The position numbers and the translations under genes are program-made. A model generated the notes under the pieces. It made no database searches and had not been told where the DNA came from. It was given only the letters and a program-made list of their open reading frames with translations. A DNA stretch of 64,000 nucleotides, from positions 1 through 64,000 of the forward strand of contig DIGJ01000003.1 in the NCBI GenBank assembly GCA_002419585.1, given 5' to 3'. The stretch comes from Lachnoclostridium sp. UBA5725 (lineage in GTDB: Bacteria > Bacillota > Clostridia > Lachnospirales > Lachnospiraceae). Shown here in pieces: positions 22,921-31,536 of this stretch (positions are counted from its first letter, which is position 1; each line of letters opens with the position of its first letter).

Positions 22921-24405
22921 TTAAGCTGTCTTCTTTTCCTTCATTTCCTTATAAGCTTCATAATCTTCTGTGATTAAGAAATATCCCTCTTTATCCATTC
23001 TATATTGAAGCTGTGGTATAATTGCCAATACGATTACGCAGATTGCGATACCTGCATAGCTTAAGAATTTCATGACACCTGTCATTACCGGCCAAATAAC
23101 TGCCCAATCCCACATTCCTAAATATCCGCCATATGCTGCCATGCCAACCCATCCAGCAATCAAAGCTGAACCAAATACCTGACAGATACCAGAGAAGAAT
23201 GGAAGAAGTAATGCTGCCTTAATACCACCTTTTTCATTAGCAAAAACAGCGATAGTTGCATTATCAAAGAATACAGGAACGAATCCACAGATAACAAGCA
23301 CTGGACTTTGTAAAACAATCAATGCTACAATTGCTAAGATCTGACCTGCAAAACCTGCAAGGAATCCAAGAGGAACTGCATTTGCTGCACCAAATCCATA
23401 GATAACTGCACAGTCAACACCTGGGATAGAACCTGGTAATAATTTATTTGCAATACCCTGGAAGGACTGTGTTAATTCGGTTACGAATGTACGTACACCT
23501 AATTGCAAAATTGCTAAATATACAGAGAAATATAAACAAGTCTTAATTACATAGAATAACATACTGTCTGTAGCTTTCATAAACTCTAAGGATACTAAAT
23601 AATCTTTTCCTAATATTAGAAGAATCGTACCAAAGAAAGCTAACATCAAAATTGAAGTACAAACCATATTTTCATTAAAGATAGACATAAATCCTGGCAA
23701 TTCAAGATCTTCCAGTCTCTTAACTTTCTTTCCATCTTTCTTTTTACCAAATAATTTTTCTGCTAACCAATAGTTTATAGCAATACCAAACATCTGTTGA
23801 TGTGCCATACAAAAGCCGGCACCATCGGTAATTTCCTGACATGGTTTAATGGTTAAGTTCGATCCTACTGCCCAGTACATACCAAGTACAAGTGCCATAA
23901 CGATTAGTAATTTAACGTCGCTATATAAAAGGAATGGACATGCAAACATGATTAACCAATAAGCCGTAGCTGCCTGCTGCACCTGTACATGACCAGTTGT
24001 AAACAGGGCGCGCATTTTTGTTACTTTTCTAAAACGAACCAATAAAATGTTTACAATAAATGCAATCAATAAGAGAATCATTGCATTACCGAAGGTCTTT
24101 CCAAAGACTTCTTCAACTCCGGCCGTTACTGCATTTTGTCCGAAATACGGGTCTATAACCATCGCATCGATATTAAATCGGTCTTTTAAACCTACTAGTA
24201 CAGGTCGAAAGTTTGTAACCAGTCCACCGGAACCTACAGTCAGGATTAAGTAGCCTACGATTGCCTTGATTGCTCCAGCCAACACATCATACCAAGGTTT
24301 TCCCAGTAAAATATAACCCAAAATAACGATTAATCCAATCATAAATGCCGGTTGCTGAAGTATATTCGTTGCAAAATAATTCCATACATTCATAAAAATA
24401 GTCAT
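22921..24405 (-). CDS. ulaA: PTS ascorbate-type permease EIIC (UlaA/SgaT)
   Basis: A membrane permease of about 494 residues and 11-ish helices, PF03611 family. The typical motifs are VGGYLILTVGSGGLV-like near the N-terminus, TGHVQVQQAATAYW, AHQQMFGIAINYW and PGSIPGVDCAVIYGFGAANAVPLG (in separate parts). It takes up L-ascorbate with phosphorylation by UlaB. The frame can start at 24420, but GGAGG eight bases before ATG 24405 favours MTIFMNVWNYF. It starts 18 bases after ulaC. Confidence 0.94.
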   Translation of the reverse strand: MTIFMNVWNYFATNILQQPAFMIGLIVILGYILLGKPWYDVLAGAIKAIVGYLILTVGSGGLVTNFRPVLVGLKDRFNIDAMVIDPYFGQNAVTAGVEEVFGKTFGNAMILLLIAFIVNILLVRFRKVTKMRALFTTGHVQVQQAATAYWLIMFACPFLLYSDVKLLIVMALVLGMYWAVGSNLTIKPCQEITDGAGFCMAHQQMFGIAINYWLAEKLFGKKKDGKKVKRLEDLELPGFMSIFNENMVCTSILMLAFFGTILLILGKDYLVSLEFMKATDSMLFYVIKTCLYFSVYLAILQLGVRTFVTELTQSFQGIANKLLPGSIPGVDCAVIYGFGAANAVPLGFLAGFAGQILAIVALIVLQSPVLVICGFVPVFFDNATIAVFANEKGGIKAALLLPFFSGICQVFGSALIAGWVGMAAYGGYLGMWDWAVIWPVMTGVMKFLSYAGIAICVIVLAIIPQLQYRMDKEGYFLITEDYEAYKEMKEKKTA

Positions 24406-24423
24406 TGCTTTTTCCTCCATTAA

Positions 24424-24879
24424 TCATCCCAAGTATTTTTTTTCAATCTCCAATAAATCTGTTTCTGTATTTGCTTCCAAAAGGGCAGCTACTACATCTT
24501 CGTTCATCAACATCTCGGATAATCGCATCATATTACTCAGATGTTGGTCTGGATTACAAGAAGCCAGCGTAAAAAATAACCGTGCATCCTTTTCTGCATC
24601 TTCGGGATCAAAACTAACCGGCTTGTCTAGTTTCATAAAACTGATCGCAGTTTTATTTACTCCCACTGCGCCTTCCTGTGAATGAGGCATTGCAACATCT
24701 GGCATAATAACAATATAAGGTCCATATTTTTCTACACAAGCTATAATGTCTTCTTTATAGTTTGCTTCTACCGTGCCATCTGCTTCCAATGGTTCACAGC
24801 TCATACGTATTGCCTCCTGCCAGTCTTTTGCTTCCTTCGCGAACTTAAAATGTTTCTTTTCTACAAATTCCTTCAACAT
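24424..24879 (-). CDS. ulaC: PTS ascorbate-type EIIA component
   Basis: A 151-residue fructose/mannitol-type IIA (PTS_EIIA_2). The phosphohistidine is H66 in MPHSQEGAV. It accepts phosphate from HPr and passes it to UlaB. ATG 24879 has GGGGGAAAA upstream; 21 bases separate it from ulaG. Confidence 0.93.
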   Translation of the reverse strand: MLKEFVEKKHFKFAKEAKDWQEAIRMSCEPLEADGTVEANYKEDIIACVEKYGPYIVIMPDVAMPHSQEGAVGVNKTAISFMKLDKPVSFDPEDAEKDARLFFTLASCNPDQHLSNMMRLSEMLMNEDVVAALLEANTETDLLEIEKKYLG

Positions 24880-24900
24880 GTTTTTTCCCCCAAATTACAA

Positions 24901-26004
24901 TTATAAGCAAGAACGGAACGGTATATTTTGTGGTGCTTCAAAACAATCCTCAAAGCCTCTTTGGTGATGATATGCTTTTTTATCTTTATCCGCTGGATAG
25001 ATATATTTTCCTCCAACTTCCCAGAAGAACGGATGGAACTGATATCCGAGTCGATCCTTTTTCATATCATACAAAACTTTGATTTCATTGATGTCTGCCA
25101 TAAAATTCGTCCATACATCATAGTGAATTGGAATTACTACTTTGCATTGTAACGCCTCTGCCATTCGAAGGATATCACAAGATGTCATCTTGTCTGCCAT
25201 ACCAATTGGATTTTCGCCATATGATCCAAAAGCAACATCAACGTCATAATCTTTACCATGTTTTGCAAAATAGATGGAATAGTGAGAGTCACCGCTATGA
25301 TAAATATTTCCACCAGGAGTCTTAATCAGGAAGTTTACTGCCTTATCATCCATATCAGTTGGACATACACCGGTCAGTTCTTCTCTGTCTGCTCCCTGTG
25401 AGTCTGTCGTTACCAAGCAGGTACGATCAAATGAATCCAAGGCTACAATTTCAATGTCTTTCATTTTTATCGTATCACCAGGTCTTACTGTAATGCAGCG
25501 ATCTGCTGGAACACCCCATTTTATCCATAGTTCCACTGACTTTTTAGGTCCAATAAATGGAACAGGAATTTCTTTCCCATTTTCATCTACTGTTTTCATT
25601 CCACTTTGTATTACATGCGCCGCATATTCAGCACTCATGTGGTCTTGGTGATAATGGGTTGCCAGTACTGCATCCACTTGTTTGATTGCAAATGGATCAA
25701 TAACAAAAGGTACTGCCCTTAAGTTTGGCTGCATCGCTCTGGCACCGCACATGTTCGCCATCTGGTGTCCAACCTGCATTTTTCCATTTCCATGAGAACG
25801 CTTGCCATTGCCACACCACAAATCGATAGTTATATTGCAGTTTTGTGGTGTCTTAATCCAAAGTCCGGTACATGCAAGCCACCACATTGCAACATTACCT
25901 GGTTGCACCACTTCACTCTCGATTTCTTCATTGAGCCATGTTCCCCATTCCGGAAACGTACTCATTATCCAGTTCTCTCTCGTTATTTCATCTACTTTGC
26001 TCAT
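24901..26004 (-). CDS. ulaG: L-ascorbate-6-phosphate lactonase (UlaG)
   Basis: A metallo-beta-lactamase-fold enzyme of 367 residues that opens L-ascorbate-6-P to 3-keto-L-gulonate-6-P. The metal motif is [24 protein letters not shown] and [10 protein letters not shown] carry further ligands. Length and the N-terminal [20 protein letters not shown] are diagnostic for UlaG. Two ATGs are possible; AAGGAGGAG favours 26004. It is first in the ula transcription unit, behind a strong promoter and long regulatory region. Confidence 0.95.
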   Translation of the reverse strand: MSKVDEITRENWIMSTFPEWGTWLNEEIESEVVQPGNVAMWWLACTGLWIKTPQNCNITIDLWCGNGKRSHGNGKMQVGHQMANMCGARAMQPNLRAVPFVIDPFAIKQVDAVLATHYHQDHMSAEYAAHVIQSGMKTVDENGKEIPVPFIGPKKSVELWIKWGVPADRCITVRPGDTIKMKDIEIVALDSFDRTCLVTTDSQGADREELTGVCPTDMDDKAVNFLIKTPGGNIYHSGDSHYSIYFAKHGKDYDVDVAFGSYGENPIGMADKMTSCDILRMAEALQCKVVIPIHYDVWTNFMADINEIKVLYDMKKDRLGYQFHPFFWEVGGKYIYPADKDKKAYHHQRGFEDCFEAPQNIPFRSCL

Positions 26005-26032
26005 TTCCATCTCCTCCTTATTGGATTTTGAT

Positions 26033-26276
26033 TGTTTTTTATGTTCACTTCTTTGTTATGATTGTATAATATCATATATACCAAACACTTACAAGCTTAA
26101 TTTATCATTTAATTGATTTTTTGTATGTTTTATATGATTTTAAATGTCATTATTTGTTCATTGTAACTAATTCTCGCTATATTTTTACCATTATTTCTTC
26201 TTTTATATTCATTCTTTCTTTATTTTTTTCTTTTTTTCTCTGTTTTTTATGTTCGTTGTAACCGTTTTTATGATTG
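26033..26276. promoter_or_regulatory. Regulatory region of ula operon with repeated operator-like blocks
   Basis: TGTTTTTTATGTTC occurs at 26033-26046 and again at 26241-26254, exactly 208 bp apart. Each is followed by TATGATTG (26057-26064 and 26269-26276). TGTTC-N-TTGTAAC occurs at 26155-26167 and 26250-26262. The proximal block adjoins the -10 of the promoter. These fit direct-repeat sites of a DeoR-type repressor acting with DNA looping. Confidence 0.5.
26066..26094 (-). promoter_or_regulatory. Promoter of ula operon
   Basis: Minus strand TTGTAA (26089-26094), 17 bases, TATTAT (26066-26071), giving a leader of about 50 bases before ulaG. Confidence 0.65.
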
Positions 26277-26415
26277 TTTTCTTTTTTTGTTTCATCTCGT
26301 TTTAAATATTTATATGTTTTATCTCTCTATTCTTCCACTTTTCTTTTTTTCTTATACCCGTATCAACCAAAATAATCCATAGCATTGGTTTACATAGCAG
26401 AAAATAGATAAAACA

Positions 26416-26473
26416 AAAAAGACTGTTACAAAATCAAGATATAAATTTTACTCGATTTTGTAATAGCCTTTTA
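26416..26473 (-). terminator. Terminator after MATE gene
   Basis: TTACAAAATC and GATTTTGTAA (10 bp) with extra paired bases outside, then T-rich sequence on the minus strand. The rest of 26,100-26,480 is a long T-rich stretch without a gene. Confidence 0.75.
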
Positions 26474-26482
26474 TGTCCTTCA

Positions 26483-27832
26483 CTATTTTACCAGCAATAA
26501 TTCCTGTTGATTCATCCTTTTTACCGCATACACATAACTTATAATTAAAATCAAATCTGCCATTAACCACGCTGCTGGATTTGCTAGACACGCTCCTTCA
26601 AATCCAAGCCTACCAACCAAGAGAACTGCTACGGCCGCACGTCCAATTAATTCGCTGACTCCCGCAGACATTGCTATAACACTATAGCCCATTCCCTGCA
26701 AAGCATTCCGAAGAACAAATAATGCGCCTAGCATTGGGAAGAAATACGAATTGTAATCAAGATACAAAAGTATGTATTTCATAATCTGTGTTTCGGATTC
26801 ATCAATAAACAGTAATGCCACCTGATGTCCCAATAACTGTATTACCGTAATAATTACAATACATGCCATTATCATAATCATAAATCCAGCTCTCACACCC
26901 ATTCGGATGCGTCCATATTCTCTGGCCCCTTTGTTTTGACTACAAAAGGTTGCCATCGACATTCCAATCATCTCAAGTGCTCCATTAAACAACATCGAAA
27001 TTTTGCTTCCCGCAGTCATAGCTGCAACTGCAACTGTTCCAAGTCCATTGACTGCACTTTGAATAATAATCGTTCCGACTGCCGTGATAGAAAATTGAAG
27101 TGCCATCGGTATTCCAGTCCCAAGCAGATAAATCATTTTCGTTGTATCGATTTTCATTTCTCCTTGCTTAAATTTTAGAACGTCATACTTGCGATACATA
27201 TAAAGCATACACACGAAACCTGATACCGCCTGAGAAATAACGGTTGCAGCTCCTGCTCCAAACGTTCCCATATGAAACACGATAACAAATAGCAAATCAA
27301 GCAATATATTAAGTATCGAAGCTCCAATCAATGCAAACAAAGGCGTCTTGCTGTCTCCAATGGAGCGCAGTACCGATGCAGCAATATTGTAAAACATACT
27401 GACTGCAATTCCAGCCAAAATAACAATGATATAGTTATAGGCCTCCTCCAAAATTTGCGTAGGTGTATTCATCAAAAGCAAAATTTTACGGCACAAAAGC
27501 ATAGTAGTCGGCGTCAAAATAAGTGAAATAACAATAGTAAGGTAATACGCATTGGCAATGTAATTACGCATTCCTTTGTAATCCTTCGCACCAAAGCGCT
27601 GCCCAAACATGATGCCAAAGCCGCCACAAATTCCCATTGCAAATCCTAAAATTAAAAAGTTAAAAGCACCCGTGGCACCTACACCAGCTAATGCATCTAC
27701 ACCTACAAATTTACCTACAACAATTGAGTCCACCATGCTGTAAAACTGTTGAAATAAATTACCTAAAAATAAAGGGACGAAAAACCGTAAGATAAGTGGC
27801 AACGGTTTCCCGCTGGTCATGTCCTTTGCCAT
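26483..27832 (-). CDS. MATE family efflux transporter
   Basis: A 449-residue, 12-helix MATE/polysaccharide-flippase-superfamily transporter (LRFFVPLFLGNLFQQFYSMVD at the first helix). Such proteins export drugs or metabolites with sodium or proton antiport. ATG 27832 has AGGAGC five bases upstream, so the start is well supported although it lies 74 bases inside the upstream acyltransferase gene. It forms an overlapping cluster with the acyltransferase and the second MATE gene. Confidence 0.9.
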   Translation of the reverse strand: MAKDMTSGKPLPLILRFFVPLFLGNLFQQFYSMVDSIVVGKFVGVDALAGVGATGAFNFLILGFAMGICGGFGIMFGQRFGAKDYKGMRNYIANAYYLTIVISLILTPTTMLLCRKILLLMNTPTQILEEAYNYIIVILAGIAVSMFYNIAASVLRSIGDSKTPLFALIGASILNILLDLLFVIVFHMGTFGAGAATVISQAVSGFVCMLYMYRKYDVLKFKQGEMKIDTTKMIYLLGTGIPMALQFSITAVGTIIIQSAVNGLGTVAVAAMTAGSKISMLFNGALEMIGMSMATFCSQNKGAREYGRIRMGVRAGFMIMIMACIVIITVIQLLGHQVALLFIDESETQIMKYILLYLDYNSYFFPMLGALFVLRNALQGMGYSVIAMSAGVSELIGRAAVAVLLVGRLGFEGACLANPAAWLMADLILIISYVYAVKRMNQQELLLVK

Positions 27833-28841
27833 GTTGGGCTCCTATTCTGTGCTGTTTTACAGGATCATTTTCATTTATAAGATATTCAAACGGTACGCTT
27901 GTCAATACTCTTACCGCTCGATCCACCACTTTCGTGGATAATATCAAACACATTGCAAGTGAAAATAGCATAAGAGCCATTAAACCTGCAGGTGTTTTTA
28001 AATAATCATACCAGTTCGTACAGTTTACAATTGTTTTAAAAATAGCACCATGGATCATATAGATACCCATTGTTCTGCTTCCCAGATAAGAAAACGTATG
28101 CCTTTTCTTTGGCATTAGAACAGCCAGGGCATAAATCATAACGGTACTTACCAGATATAAAAGACCTCTTTGTATCCATCCATCCTGTAAATTTATGGAA
28201 TCATAAGAACAACAGCCTTCCAAAAGTTTAATTCGAATCTGAGTATGATTGAATGCCATCCATATGGTTATTGCTGTGAGTATGGCTCCAGCCAAGATAT
28301 AAGATACTTTGCGATCTGCCCATTTCATAATTTTTTCCTTATCAAATCGATATCCTAGTAAAAAGTATGGAAAAAATGTAATCATGCGAGACAGCGAAAA
28401 AAACGTTCCAATCTCTGGACTAAATCCAGCTAAGATTCCAATACAAAAAAGAATTGGGATGATGCCCTTTATTTTCGCTGCTTTCGTCACGAAAATGCGC
28501 CATACAAATAAGCAGAGCAAAAACCAAAGGGTATATCCTGGCGTTAATAGGGAAAAGTCCTTAGGGACTCCCCATATGTAATTATATAAAAAGTAAAAAA
28601 TAATTTGCAGAGCTAAATAGGGTATTAATAACGTCTTTATTAACTTTATCCAGTCATTTTTCTTGGAAAAATAGCCAGATATAAATACAAAAGCAGGCAT
28701 GTGAAATATAAAAATAATTTTCTGTATGCAAGCTATCATCTCATATTGCTTTGCTAGTGGACCAAAATAGTGTCCAATTACCACCATTACAATAAGAAAT
28801 GCCCTGAAATTATCAAAATAATTATCTCGTTCTTTCTTCAT
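27759..28841 (-). CDS. Acyltransferase-3 family membrane protein
   Basis: A membrane acyltransferase of about 360 residues and 10 helices (YFDNFRAFLIVMVVIGHYFG start; HMPAFVFISGYF). The family O-acetylates cell-wall or exopolysaccharide sugars. The likely start is ATG 28841, nine bases after AAGGA. The C-terminal 24 residues after LINENDPVKQ overlap the MATE gene in another frame and look unlike the family, so a small frameshift or read-through at the 3' end is possible. Overlaps both neighbours. Confidence 0.85.
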   Translation of the reverse strand: MKKERDNYFDNFRAFLIVMVVIGHYFGPLAKQYEMIACIQKIIFIFHMPAFVFISGYFSKKNDWIKLIKTLLIPYLALQIIFYFLYNYIWGVPKDFSLLTPGYTLWFLLCLFVWRIFVTKAAKIKGIIPILFCIGILAGFSPEIGTFFSLSRMITFFPYFLLGYRFDKEKIMKWADRKVSYILAGAILTAITIWMAFNHTQIRIKLLEGCCSYDSINLQDGWIQRGLLYLVSTVMIYALAVLMPKKRHTFSYLGSRTMGIYMIHGAIFKTIVNCTNWYDYLKTPAGLMALMLFSLAMCLILSTKVVDRAVRVLTSVPFEYLINENDPVKQHRIGAQHGKGHDQRETVATYLTVFRPFIFR

Positions 28842-30198
28842 TACTCTCATTCCTTAATTTCGTCAATTTAGGTCTCACTACAACCCAGAACACAATCACA
28901 GAGACCAGCGTACCTATTAAATCCGATATTGGTTCTGTATAAAAAACATACTCAATGCCAAACAAGGTTGGCAATAAGAAAACGCCTCCTAAATACAAGA
29001 TTTTTCGAAACATAGAAAGTGTTATAGAGTATGTTGTGAGTCCCATACCTGTTAATCCATCAATTAATGTATATTGAATGGCAAGCGGAACCACAGCAAG
29101 CGAATAACGCTTGATAATAGAAACCGTCTGTATCACATAAAGTTCATTGTTTGTAAATATCCGTACAAACAATTCTGGCACTGTTTGTGCAAACAAAAAC
29201 ATAACTCCTGTAAAAACCAAGCACAGTGTCACGATATATTTTAGTGCTTTCATAATACGATCCGGACGTCTGGCTCCATAATTAAAACCAAGAATGGTCT
29301 GCGTCCCACCAGTTATTCCTCCCATTGGCATTGTTATAATCAGCATAAAGCTTTGTACGATTGTAGTACATGTTAGAAGTATTTCTGTCTGACTGCCTCC
29401 AAATCTGGCAATTTCAGTATTCAAAGCAATTATGATAACATTATCAAATGCAATAATCAAAAAAGGAGTAAGTCCTACCAAAGCGATTTTTGCCATTGTT
29501 TGGAGTGAATAATTTCCAAACGTAATTGGTATTGGAACCTTCTTACCAAACAAGAAAAACAATGTATATGCACAGGATACTGCTTGTGATAGTATCGTTG
29601 CAAACGCTGCTCCTTTTACTCCCATATGGAATACAAAAATAAAAACGGGGTCAAGTACGATATTTAAGACAGCCCCAATTAAAACTGTCTTCATGCCAAC
29701 TTTGGCAAAACCCTGACAGATAATAAATTGGTTCATTCCTAACGAAAGAAGTGCAAAGATTGTTCCTATCAGATAAATGGATAAATAATCGCTTGCATAT
29801 TGGAAGATACCTTCACTTGCACCGAAATGTATCAACAACCAGTCTTTTATACGATAAACTATAATACTTAATATGATTGCTACTATTGTTAACAAAAAGA
29901 AGGAATTCGCAAGTATTTTTTTTGCCTGCTTATCGTCTTTTCTACCAAGCGCAATACTCATAAGTGGTGCCCCACCAATACCAACCAGATAAGCAAAGGA
30001 AGAAATCAATGTCACGATTGGTCCACAGATTCCAACACCTGCTAATGCCTTTTCTCCAATTTCAGGAACATTACCAATATACATTCGGTCCACGATACTG
30101 TATAGAACGTTCACAAATTGGGCAAGCATAGAAGGAATAGCGAGGCGTAATACAAGCCCTTTTATATCATTCGTATCTAAATTATTTTCTAATTTCAT
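28822..30198 (-). CDS. MATE family efflux transporter (second)
   Basis: A 458-residue, 12-helix MATE transporter. It begins DIKGLVLRLAIPSMLAQFVNVLYSIVDRMYIG, of which the first 14 residues are typical of clostridial MATE exporters. It overlaps the acyltransferase start by about 20 bases. It is only distantly similar to the 26483-27832 protein, so this is not a recent tandem duplicate. Substrate unknown. Confidence 0.9.
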   Translation of the reverse strand: MKLENNLDTNDIKGLVLRLAIPSMLAQFVNVLYSIVDRMYIGNVPEIGEKALAGVGICGPIVTLISSFAYLVGIGGAPLMSIALGRKDDKQAKKILANSFFLLTIVAIILSIIVYRIKDWLLIHFGASEGIFQYASDYLSIYLIGTIFALLSLGMNQFIICQGFAKVGMKTVLIGAVLNIVLDPVFIFVFHMGVKGAAFATILSQAVSCAYTLFFLFGKKVPIPITFGNYSLQTMAKIALVGLTPFLIIAFDNVIIIALNTEIARFGGSQTEILLTCTTIVQSFMLIITMPMGGITGGTQTILGFNYGARRPDRIMKALKYIVTLCLVFTGVMFLFAQTVPELFVRIFTNNELYVIQTVSIIKRYSLAVVPLAIQYTLIDGLTGMGLTTYSITLSMFRKILYLGGVFLLPTLFGIEYVFYTEPISDLIGTLVSVIVFWVVVRPKLTKLRNESNEERTR

Positions 30199-30217
30199 CT
30201 TTTGTTCCTAACCTATA

Positions 30218-30697
30218 TTACTCTGGATACGTCAAGTTTTCTGGTTTGATACACAGTAGTGTATTTTCCAAATAACATTTTGCTACCCATCTTGCCATTG
30301 GTAAATTCATATCGAGATAATTTCCGCAGTCTCGGGCTGCAGCTCCAGGTACTTCACCTTCAAAATCTCGAATGAAAGTAAATAATTGTTGGATCAAAGG
30401 AACAATATCTTTTGATTCATAGTCACCCGCTAATAAAAGGTAAAAACCGGTACGGCAACCCATTGGTCCAAAGTAGATTGTTTTATCACCATATATTTTA
30501 TCATTTCTTAGATACGTTGCTGCTAAATGTTCAATCGTATGAATTTCAGCAGTGTTCATTACTGGTTCATCGTTTGGCTTCGTTAACCGAAGATCAAACG
30601 TTGTAATCGTTTCTGCTCCAACAAAATCTTTTCTTGAAACATAAATTCCCGGAAACAAATTTAGATGATTTACTGTGAAACTTGCTATTTTATTCAT
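30218..30697 (-). CDS. luxS: S-ribosylhomocysteine lyase
   Basis: A 159-residue enzyme that cleaves S-ribosylhomocysteine to homocysteine and the AI-2 precursor DPD. The metal site HTIEH (residues 53-57) and the catalytic Cys in GPMGCRTGFY are present. Its start overlaps mtnN by four bases, so the two activated-methyl-cycle enzymes are made together. Confidence 0.96.
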   Translation of the reverse strand: MNKIASFTVNHLNLFPGIYVSRKDFVGAETITTFDLRLTKPNDEPVMNTAEIHTIEHLAATYLRNDKIYGDKTIYFGPMGCRTGFYLLLAGDYESKDIVPLIQQLFTFIRDFEGEVPGAAARDCGNYLDMNLPMARWVAKCYLENTLLCIKPENLTYPE

Positions 30698-31389
30698 TGA
30701 TATCCACCTACCATTTCTATCATCAATTTTACACTGCGTTCTATTGCAAGTGCCTCAAAAGCAGGATAATCCATATGTGCGCTATCATCTGCCTTATCGG
30801 ATATTGCTCGTATAATTATAAATGGAATCCGATTTAAATAAGCAGTATGCGCAATCGCTGCTCCCTCCATTTCCGTACAATAACCATTAAAATTGTCATG
30901 AATCCAATCTTTCTTTTCCTTACTTGAAACAAATTGGTCTCCACTTACAATACGACCTACATAAATACCAATTTCCGGATTCACTTTTTCACAAGATTTC
31001 TTTGCCAAATTAATTAACCTCTGATCAGCCTCAAACGAAAGCACTTCCATTCTTGGAACCTGTCCAAGTGCATATCCAAACGAAACCGCATCCATATCAT
31101 GGTACAAGACATCACTGGATAACACGACATCACCTATATTTATTTCATTTTTTAAAGATCCTGCAATTCCAGTATTAATTAATGCACTTACTTTAAAATC
31201 ATCCACAAGAATTTGCGCGCAGACTGCCGCATTTACTTTGCCGATACCACTTTGCACGACTACGGCTTCTTTCTTACATAAAATTCCTTTATAAAAATCC
31301 ATCCCGGCTTTTTTCGTTACGGTAACATCTTCCATACATTCTTTCAGCTTTGATACTTCTTCTTCCATTGCACCAATAATTCCTAGCAT
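30694..31389 (-). CDS. mtnN: 5'-methylthioadenosine/S-adenosylhomocysteine nucleosidase
   Basis: A 231-residue nucleosidase removing adenine from MTA, SAH and 5'-deoxyadenosine. MLGIIGAMEEEVSKL with the catalytic Glu, TEMEGAAIAH for substrate, and RAISDKADD with the catalytic Asp are all present. It supplies SRH to LuxS, encoded in the same operon with a 4-base overlap. Confidence 0.96.
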   Translation of the reverse strand: MLGIIGAMEEEVSKLKECMEDVTVTKKAGMDFYKGILCKKEAVVVQSGIGKVNAAVCAQILVDDFKVSALINTGIAGSLKNEINIGDVVLSSDVLYHDMDAVSFGYALGQVPRMEVLSFEADQRLINLAKKSCEKVNPEIGIYVGRIVSGDQFVSSKEKKDWIHDNFNGYCTEMEGAAIAHTAYLNRIPFIIIRAISDKADDSAHMDYPAFEALAIERSVKLMIEMVGGYQ

Positions 31390-31479
31390 TCTCTACTACC
31401 TCTTTTCTATCATCGCTTCGGTTTTCGTATTTTATTCTAACAAAAGAATGATATTTTGTCCATTTTACTTTTAGACAAA

Positions 31480-31530
31480 AAAATCCGATTCCACACTCTT
31501 TCCCTTGTTAAGATTGAAGAATCGGATTTT
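31480..31530 (-). terminator. Terminator of chemoreceptor gene
   Basis: AAAATCCGATTC (31480-31491) pairs perfectly with 31519-31530; a run of T follows on the minus strand. Only seven bases from the chemoreceptor stop. Confidence 0.85.
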
Positions 31531-31536
31531 ATTTTT

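Noticed and set aside
27759..27832. Clear frameshift in the acyltransferase C-terminus
   Set aside because: Gene overlap is compatible with a normal, slightly extended C-terminus; the evidence is not enough to call a pseudogene.
26483..30198. Tandem duplication of MATE genes
   Set aside because: The two proteins share the family pattern only and differ throughout, so no recent duplication is evident.
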